Positions 58,601-64,000 of a DNA stretch of 64,000 bases are shown one piece after another. The notes under the pieces are model-generated. The model was not told the origin of the DNA and ran no database searches. It saw nothing but the letters and a program-made list of their open reading frames with translations. Origin of the DNA: Litoditis marina (taxonomy: Eukaryota; Nematoda; Chromadorea; Rhabditida; Rhabditidae); the NCBI GenBank assembly GCA_964036275.1, contig OZ038440.1:8965690-9029689 (forward strand). Reading direction: 5' to 3'. Both the position numbers and the translations under genes were made by a program. The stretch's first letter is position 1. Every line of letters starts with the position of its first letter.

Positions 58601-60306
58601 TGGGTAATTGCTGCTAGTCTGTTTTCCACAAAGAATGGAGAGGGGGAGGGGGGGGTACAATATCATTAAGATTGCTTCAATAAAACAACATATTTGACTC
58701 TGAGAAAAACCGGCAACAGCGATAACTATGGTTGCGTTCTGCTGTGTTTGTAGTTTGGTCGTGATTCATTTTAGGCGACTACAAAAACAAATAAAGTTCA
58801 GTCACCCTCTCATTGCTAATCAAAAACGCTTATTCCAGGTGGTACGAACGGATTCGTCTGGGAACAAGATCCGTGATGTTGCGGTCGGCAGCTCTGGATC
58901 GGCTGGCAGAGTAGATGAGGTATTGCATCTGGGGTAGAGGCGAAAAGAACTGTTTACACTATAGTTTTCTCAATTGTCTAGTTTGAGTGGATCTCTATAG
59001 CTTTTTCTTCATTTACTCTTTTCAAATCAGGCCTATATGATGTATGTTGTGGCGGTTTACACATGCAACCAGGTTGCATGCAACCGGGTTGCATGTGTTA
59101 AGAAAATTCGGTTGCTTTCCAAATGCAACCGGGTTGCTTTTGGTTGCTTTTCAAATGCAACCAAACACTCAATTTTTGGACATTTTCCGGTTTTAATGCA
59201 ATTTGGTTGCTTTCGGTTGCATTTGAAAAGCAACCGAAAGCAACCCGGTTGCATTTGGAAAGCAACCAAACTGTTTTTACACATGCAACCTGGTTGCATT
59301 TTAACCCGGTTGCATGTGTAATTGGCCGTATGTTGTTCCATCCGGCTGTGTTTGTAGTTTGCTCCCGTTGCATCTATTTTCAACAAAACCCTTTTGTTCG
59401 GCTAGTTAAATAACCAATATACAACTTTCAAAAAACAACTACAATCCACCAATGAACAGCTTCTTCCAGCATTCCCTGAAGGAAAGAATCACACGTTGCT
59501 CAGAAACGATTGAGAAGCTGATCAAGTTCATCGATCAAAAAACGGAGCGACGGTGGTGGCTACGTGACGTCATCAATTTCTCCCAGGTGAGTTAGCTCTT
59601 CTGAATCTCCTGAACAACCGTTTCTGATCTTAAAACTCAATACAGAACAAGACAACAGAAATTGTGCACTTTGTCGTTGTACGTTGGCACATTCATTTGA
59701 CTAGTTGTATACATGCAGCATACATAAGAAAAAGGTGTTTTGTCATACTTCCAGCGAACCTCATATTATAAACATCATCTAGTTTATTTGAATATATTTC
59801 AGCTCTTCATTAAACTTGCCCTGTTCATTTCGGCCGCTATATCTGTCGCCTACCACGAGGAACAAATCGCTCCCATAGTGACACTGACAATAGCCATAGT
59901 ACAGGTTCGTCCCATTGTAGTCATTTCGTAGAACAAATCGTTGCTTGCTTTAATAGCATAGAACTACAGTTATAGAAGTAAACTGAATAGTCACGTAAAG
60001 TTTGCATTCTACTGAGGAATTGTGCACTTTGTCATTGCACGTTTCTGCGTTTAACATGTTTCAGGTGACTGTGTAATTGACTTACAGTATATGCCACTTT
60101 ACAAGTTTTCTTAGGACACTTTATACGCCTTTCCTGAACGAATTTGCTGCTGTGTTTAGTATCCTTCATTGCGGTTGTCAATGTTTTCAAGTCATGTATT
60201 TTAGGGTGTGGTGGAGATGTTGGACCAGTTCTTCCTCAAACACACCAAGCCCGATGAGATAAAAATAACGGCCACTGGGGTATCGGCACTCGATTCGAGA
60301 TTGTAG
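46633..60306 (+). CDS. Coiled-coil protein with a C-terminal membrane hairpin
   Basis: Nineteen exons: 46633-46678, 47052-47176, 47662-47748, 48251-48355, 48625-48708, 49104-49218, 49416-49522, 53488-53574, 53872-53926, 54303-54405, 54789-54846, 57019-57139, 57622-57713, 58116-58175, 58399-58467, 58839-58919, 59470-59586, 59803-59904, 60205-60306. The total is 1716 nt and 571 aa, with all phases consistent. Residues about 20-370 are heptad-rich and charged (LLEKQDAIMDSLQAELDMCK, KLEKEIIDLRQKLIDD, KMREIKKEKQELEDRLAK), so coiled coil. About 400-460 is a Ser/Thr-rich linker. From about 500 come RRWWLRDVINFSQ, a hydrophobic stretch LFIKLALFISAAISVAY, a short HEEQ turn, and a second, IAPIVTLTIAIVQGVV, then a 30-residue tail. 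This suggests a tether or scaffold anchored in an internal membrane; I do not recognise the family. Intron 6 starts with GC. Intron 7 holds the LTR element. Confidence 0.85.
47948..48122. repeat. (CT)n polypyrimidine tract in intron 3 of the coiled-coil gene
   Basis: About 170 bp of CTCTCT with interspersed CCC and TTT, ending about 130 bp before the acceptor at 48250. The open frames over it are artefacts of composition. Confidence 0.9.
49219..49415 (+). other. Probable GC-AG intron (intron 6 of the coiled-coil gene)
   Basis: The exon ends ...CAGTTAGAAG and the next bases are GCTAGTTTT; the intron ends TGCTTTCAG at 49415. With a GC donor the frame continues (..QLEG|VISDRDQK..). No GT donor near 49218 keeps the frame. 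If not spliced, TAG at 49221 would end the protein at residue 188. Confidence 0.7.
49577..49998 (-). repeat. 3' LTR of the Gag-PR element
   Basis: Same length as the other LTR. Its outer end reads AG where the other LTR has TG on the plus strand, so the terminal CA of the minus strand is CT. It contains the last seven codons and the stop of the Gag-PR ORF. Confidence 0.95.
49975..52425 (-). CDS. Gag-protease polyprotein of the LTR element, intact ORF
   Basis: 816 codons without a break. Residues about 1-230 are acidic and Ser-rich. About 230-440 is a Gag/capsid-like region with DVPCYSGNENLDNIVIQIN and LTGEARALFDSMG, which matches the retrotransposon Gag pattern. Around 458-471 is a nucleocapsid knuckle, CFFCGEEGHKQQYC (CX2CX4HX4C). 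About 560-665 is a retropepsin with IDTGSAISILP at about 571 (active site DTG) and LLGMNALKSFG near 653, the protease end motif. The last 150 residues are basic and Ser/Pro/Lys-rich with no RT, RNase H or integrase motif; the final seven residues and stop lie in the 3' LTR. An internal deletion that removed pol and fused the protease to a remnant C-terminal tail would explain the layout; this is inference. Mobilisation would need an autonomous partner. Confidence 0.92.
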   Translation of the reverse strand: MSSLRVEAWTFMESKSSNVNVESVIMLSRENETMLVSERTSQTETVFPHYDHSSEDVMDQKNMVDSGEPDDKGHVIEDDRQVLEAISCIEKISFEVLQSRADSEKFSYVVLRAVQKATVNALRVNSDYIEVNKSVRDVLKQSHVDAHQLRYLLKVAGSNAQVLRDICGEWNCATTDDLRNLLRVKDKKFREAQSELDRLRQSISSQSGSSNQTSTTNSNVLNQSSHQTDVFNASSITGTLDQTQQLVVTMCEMLKSSAVPDVPCYSGNENLDNIVIQINMKYSSAVWSDSQRRDILISKLTGEARALFDSMGANVACGSFTELVEFLRNTKNGPGDRMRALLELSRLRKKANQSVSAFCVILERLSKEAHGSSNQDFELANTLYTNLRHWEDSYHILLEMEKPEGTVYECVKTVALRLERARALAGMREVEPISDKYTQSVATGGSAKHSDRVLRITTCFFCGEEGHKQQYCPSKMAISEKKYFANERVLNTVHAAQLQKSSKVFQRKLRTHQSIAQCPESQNAGLQKRKGELSENHSQSAKYTQNRLSSLISRESELWDVEVYGMKLKACIDTGSAISILPVGILHRAVEEGKDIDSLSEVFNDRVMTKVFDATGNEMSFLKLIQTAVVMDGCRKNVALHVQRSAGNTVLLGMNALKSFGVTLYRPGKSLSTASRKPLSQMNIVNTVSSAPWNTISTVPECSDSEESVLKSAQRGEKFWSADKMKPIADERQWPRNVKPQYQLRGGFRVERKKKKKLDSCSSSSPNFSLQQRQIYSPDPVPKSSPASRTPKKNSFLSRYGNRLFDGGACQVPVIL
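52426..52944 (-). other. 5' leader of the LTR element with internal short repeats
   Basis: Between the 5' LTR and the ATG. Two motifs recur three times each, read on the minus strand: TCCGCTCAG or variants (near 52480, 52533, 52597) and RCGCCTAGWTATTGGGTG or variants (near 52652, 52690, 52760). They are good candidates for packaging or transcription signals, as the leader is otherwise non-coding. Confidence 0.65.
52945..53366 (-). repeat. 5' LTR of the Gag-PR element
   Basis: TG...CA ends are intact. Almost identical to the copy at 49577-49998. Read on the minus strand it should carry the promoter; no obvious TATA motif was assigned. Confidence 0.95.
55487..55550. repeat. Family A short palindromic element, copy 7
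   Basis: GTTTGTAATTTGATCACGG...GTTGAAACTACACG, with GGTCGAAAT inside, in intron 11 of the coiled-coil gene. Half copies (TTTGTAGTTTG) also lie near 58748 and 59348. Confidence 0.65.
57153..57272 (-). repeat. Family B MITE-like element, copy 5
   Basis: Starts ATACTAGAAGTAGATTGAAT and runs through AGTCACGTAAAGTTAGCATT to GCATGCTTCACGTGTGGCTG; orientation opposite to the copy at 9831. It begins 13 bp after the exon ending at 57139. Confidence 0.82.
59057..59321. repeat. 265-bp GGTTGC-rich palindrome in intron 16 of the coiled-coil gene
   Basis: The left arm (TTACACATGCAACCAGGTTG, ..., TTTCCAAATGCAACCGGGTT, ..., TTTTCAAATGCAACC) is matched by the reverse complement of the right arm over about 110 bp, with small gaps. 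Each arm is itself built of GGTTGC/GCAACC units, so nested stems are possible. The centre is about 40 bp. Open frames occur on both strands and mirror each other, as expected for a palindrome, so they are not genes. Confidence 0.9.
59971..60088 (-). repeat. Family B MITE-like element, copy 6
   Basis: TATAGAAGTAAACTGAATAG ... GTTTAACATGTTTCAGGTGA ... TGTAATTGACTTACAGTAT. It is in intron 18 of the coiled-coil gene and shows the uninterrupted GTTTAACATG site split in the copy at 21053. Confidence 0.85.
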
Positions 60307-60932
60307 CTCCGTGCTACAAAACAACCCCCACTGCCTTCCACAAACCGCGGTGCCTTGATGAAATCAACTCTTCTTACCTCGCCCATATCTCAATTTTCTT
60401 CATGTTTATGCAACTATTAATACATGTGTCGACAACATTTTCATCTTTCAGCGAAATGAATAACAAAACAAAACTAAAAATCAACAAAAATCGGAAGTAA
60501 CAAGTAACATCTGGTATGAGTATTCATATCTAAAAACACAATGTAAGAGACCCGCAATCTTTTCGGATATTTGACACTCACTGTCTTCACTAGAACTTTC
60601 GAGTACTAAAAGAAGTTGCTAAAAGTTATGTGGGTCTAATGAGACATACATACCAAATATCATAGTGAATATAGATCTGAATGAATTACTCCCCTGACTT
60701 ACTCTATCTAGGCGATTTAGTTATCATTCACACCTATAACCGGATACCAATAAACCATATACAATATGAAATATTTTCGAAAATAATGAAAAACTATGAA
60801 CCCAACCTATTTTAAAATCTTAACTGCTAATAGCTATTGAGTACCCAGTAAATGTGGGTGCGAACCTTAACTACCTCGAGTGTGCAATGAAACTCTCAAA
60901 TATACCTAGATAGCAATATTTCATACGTTGTT
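60307..60932. other. Convergent spacer between coiled-coil and GLD-2 genes
   Basis: Two 3' UTRs meet here. AATAAA on the plus strand at 60749-60754 may serve the coiled-coil gene. I see no clean AATAAA for the minus-strand gene. No coding sequence. Confidence 0.55.
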
Positions 60933-63900
60933 TCATACGTTGACCTGGATATTCTTCAAATTCGGCTTCCTATCCGAGAACATGAGCGATGCTCGTTGGA
61001 ACGCGGTACGAATGGCGGACATGCAATGCGCTTTTGTCACGCACCTAAAAGAACACGGAATTGGTCGGTCACGTTTGCGAATACTTGATGTATTCAGTGA
61101 TTTGGTATATGAACACGACAGTTCGACAGTGTGGATCAGACTATCAGAGAAGAATAGAGAATGCTCATTCCACCAGAGTAAACCAATAAAACCATACTGA
61201 ATAATATTAAACCTCGTTCCTATTTAATCAGGAATGAGACTCTGAGAAGCTTTTCTACTTTCCAATCAGTAATGATGCAATAAAAAACTTGGGTTACGTA
61301 TATCTGACCTGGCAGTATTTTTGCCGTCAAATGGTTCTTCGATGTATATTTGGAAATGATGCGTCTCGTACGGCATTGATCTCCTGAATATAAACGTTAA
61401 ATGTAACAAGAATGTTTTTTTTCAACAAAATAGCCAGCAACAATAGAGTAATTGTCTCAAATTCTGTGCTATGATCAAACCTACCACGAAAGCTACTTGT
61501 GAATAAAGCTGAACACAGTGAAATTTGTGCACGTCAATTGAGCAGAGTGTAAGAGCCTGGTATAAGAAGTCGAAATTTTCAGAGCCTGGTATAAGAAGTC
61601 GAAATTTTCCGTTTGTCAAAGATAGTAAAAGACCGAAAGCCGTAGCTAATTTATGAGAACACGCAAAGATTTCAATAGTTTGATCTACAAACTGCTCACC
61701 TCGAAAATCTCTTAGCATTTCTAATTGAAATGGCCCAGGTGCAGAAGTCAAATGACGAATAGTAGTGAAAGAAGCCCATCAACAGCTCTCCAACAGTTGC
61801 CACATTCGGGGGTCGTTCTATAATCAAAAATAGCTTTCAGCTGCATAAATAGCAACTTTCAGAACAAGGCAACAGATATTGTTGTCATCTAGCAAAACGG
61901 TAAAAATTGAGAAGGATTTTTGGTGATTTCTCACTACTACGTCTACTTGAAAAAAAACGTTTTGAAACATATTGATTATTGAACATTTCACGAACCACGT
62001 ATGCCTCTCAATCAATGATAGTACAAGAAATCCAAGTGAATAACGAAAAGACTACAAAAATAATCAATTTTCGCTTCCACTCACTGGGTAATCCCTGCAG
62101 ATCTTGATACAGCATCAGCTCACTCAAGGGAGGCATCTCAGCGAACTTTGACGCGAACAAATACTGAATTGAAAAATGTTGTTAATGCAGCATTTTCACT
62201 ATTTGAATTTTAAAATGATAAAAACAATACTTTTTGCGTGAGTGCATTAGCAAATAGTTAGAATACCACAACTTTAGATGTAAGCATAACACGTGAAGGT
62301 GAAACAGCTCATTGGGAAACTAAATAGACTAGACATGTCGACCTAAGTGAATGAATTCAATCGAAAGACTACCTGTAGATTGGGAAGTACCGCCGGCTGC
62401 ACACCGCACTGTAGATAATGCAAGACGAGTAGAATCAAGGAATAACTGAAACGAGAGTTTCACTCAGAAGTAAAAGTATACCGCCAGTGTTAAGCGAGTC
62501 AAATGCACCTCAAATCCAACTGTAAACTCCATCGAATACCATAACTTACAGACGATCAATCCGAAAAACTATTCTAGTTTGGCTTGGGCAGAAAAATGCC
62601 TAGTTTCGAAATCAATGTAAGGTTGCTACAAATGAGTGGGGGATCGAGTTCAGGGTTCTTCGTTTCAAAAAATCATCGTAATTTCGGGTTTCGTTGCTGA
62701 ATAATGAACACATACCTGTTAAATGTTCCTGACATGGCATCACTGATTCCATTCGCGATTGCCCAATGTTTCACGAGAAGGCCCAGAGCGGGAAAGCGGG
62801 AGTCGACACTAAACAAATCGACCGTTTCAAATCATAAGTGCAATACCTCGGTTATCTGACCCGAGGATCCTTTTCGTTCGACTCGTTTAAAGCGTCCCCT
62901 CATCAACTTTTTCAACAATACTGGGTTAGGTGAATGATTACCTAAGGGGAGGAAAGCATAACTTTTCGCATTTTTTTTCGGAGAGAATGTTTAGCAATTC
63001 AAACTATCAAACCTACACCAGTACGCAGTACCAGTCCAAAAATAGAAACTGTCGAATAAGAACAACCCAGAACTCAGCTGACAACAAGTGAAACTCTGAA
63101 CTTACCGCGAATAATAGTGTACCAGATGGGAATTGTAGATTCCGGGCGTGTTGTTGATATTGATATCAAGATCAAGTTCTTCGTATGGCGGCATCAAGTC
63201 GACTTTCATGATTGGCACCTAGAAATAACTTGTAGCCCAGTGGTTCAAAAATACCAACATTGGTGTTTGGAATCCAAACTTCGGATAAACTTCAGCTATT
63301 CCATATCACATTATGAAAATCGTCTTGAAAACAGGTTTTTGGATAGAAGCCTCAATTTCCTAGTATGGAACAGTAGACAAACAAGCTGAGCTGCTCACCT
63401 TTGCTGGAATAACTTGACTTCTCTTGACCAATCGTCTCAGACCAGGCACTCCTCTCGTCATACCGTTCAACTTACGGAGAATGCGAACCGCAGAACTGAA
63501 TCGAGGAAACGAAAGAATTAGAGAAATATTGCTGTGTATGAATAGAAACCACAAAACCCGAATTGGTTAGTGATGAGTAATGTCATTGTATAAAAACGAG
63601 CAACACTAATAACCCGATTTTTGAGCTGGTAACCGAAACCGAGAGTTGGAGACACATATGAATAAATTAACAGTAACTTGGTTTGGCCTGGACTCCTCAA
63701 TTAGACAAGTTGCGTAGAAATATAGATTTATCCCTGTTGTATTGGATTTATTACGTGATATTAGAATGCAAATACTTTATTATGTAATCGAATAGAATGT
63801 ACCTTCTATCGAAATCAAAGTCGTCATGCGTGCCCTCCCGCGGGACACACAGACACAGATCCATATCCGAGTTGTAGCTGCCGCAGCCGTTGATCGTGGA

Positions 63901-63939
63901 GCCGACCGCGTACATTTGGATGTTCTGTCGCGGGAAAGC
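60933..63939 (-). CDS. gld-2: GLD-2-type cytoplasmic poly(A) polymerase, 5' truncated
   Basis: Nine minus-strand exons: 63939-63803, 63495-63399, 63218-63106, 62808-62716, 62445-62373, 62163-62085, 61817-61700, 61383-61309 and 61044-60933. They give 298 residues in frame to TGA at 60933-60935; the N-terminal exons are beyond the window. It begins with the nucleotidyltransferase signature GSTINGCGSYNSDMDLC, whose two Asp are the first metal ligands. The third catalytic Asp lies in ELDLDINI (about residue 96), after VPIMKVDL. RFPALGLLVKHWAIANGISD and SYSLILLVLHYLQ are the central-domain helices. TVGELLMGFFHYYSSFDF is the PAP-associated motif. No RNA-recognition domain is seen, as usual in GLD-2, which relies on partners such as GLD-3 or RNP-8. 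Role: poly(A) tail extension of stored mRNAs, mainly in the germ line. A 29-bp tandem duplication lies in the intron at 61552-61609. Confidence 0.95.
61552..61609. repeat. 29-bp perfect tandem duplication in a gld-2 intron
   Basis: AGAGCCTGGTATAAGAAGTC plus GAAATTTTC occurs twice head to tail with no difference. Too recent to have diverged. Confidence 0.95.
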
Positions 63940-64000
63940 CTAGAAAAGTGTTACAATAAGTAAACAATTCTAAGTATGGTGAAGTTATATGTATTAGATA

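Noticed and set aside
58121..58669. Further open frames around exons 14 and 15 of the coiled-coil gene
   Set aside because: Read-through of introns beside true exons, or minus-strand shadows; a possible extra exon near 58530-58600 has no matching acceptor and phase.
59037..59413. Mirror-image open frames of about 90-109 codons on both strands
   Set aside because: They are two readings of the GGTTGC palindrome; the repeated Cys-Asn-Arg-Val/Ala-Thr-Arg-Leu-His pattern is the repeat unit, not a protein.
60201..60386. Minus-strand 61-codon frame over the last coiled-coil exon
   Set aside because: Antisense shadow of the plus-strand exon 60205-60306, which ends in frame with the 18 upstream exons.
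61422..61751. 109-codon minus-strand frame starting MTSAPGPF
   Set aside because: It overlaps the gld-2 exon 61817-61700 in another frame; the correct frame gives the conserved PAP-associated motif.

Overview
The window comes from a nematode, most likely a chromadorean with longer introns than Caenorhabditis elegans. Four things point there. A perfect 22-nt match to the nematode SL1 spliced-leader exon lies at 38969-38990. The four genes whose start is visible each have a splice acceptor 1-5 nt upstream of the ATG, as expected for spliced-leader trans-splicing. The genes are split into small exons with mostly CAG/TAG acceptors. The recognisable proteins (clathrin light chain, GLD-2 poly(A) polymerase, an N-terminally extended globin, an SDR enzyme, an F-box protein) suit a worm. 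I cannot name the genus.

Layout. 234-1597 (+) is the 3' part of a short-chain dehydrogenase. 3268-11406 (-) is a ten-exon globin gene, tail-to-tail with the SDR. 11407-34662 is a 23-kb interval with no gene I can support except a tRNA-Ala(UGC) at 27355; it holds MITE-like repeats, hairpins, simple repeats and C/G-run clusters. 34663-37995 (+) is a seven-exon F-box gene. The SL1-containing locus follows, then the five-exon clathrin light chain gene (39873-45319, +) and a nineteen-exon coiled-coil/membrane-hairpin gene (46633-60306, +). The last window gene, 60933-63939 (-), is the 3' part of a GLD-2-type cytoplasmic poly(A) polymerase and is cut by the window edge. Exons were joined by hand; every junction keeps the reading frame.

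Mobile DNA is prominent. Intron 7 of the coiled-coil gene carries an antisense LTR retrotransposon with 422-bp LTRs that differ at only about two positions. It has one intact 816-codon ORF with Gag, a CCHC knuckle and an aspartic protease, but no reverse transcriptase, RNase H or integrase, so it looks like a young non-autonomous Gag-PR element. At least two MITE-like families are dispersed through introns and intergenic DNA. One copy of family B (21053-21629) is split by a 448-bp element flanked by TTAA, and the surrounding copies show what the empty site looked like. A 265-bp GGTTGC-rich palindrome sits in another intron of the coiled-coil gene.

The genes do not form one pathway. The most informative items are the Gag-PR element, the SL1-bearing locus, the nested TTAA insertion, and a probable GC-AG intron in the coiled-coil gene.
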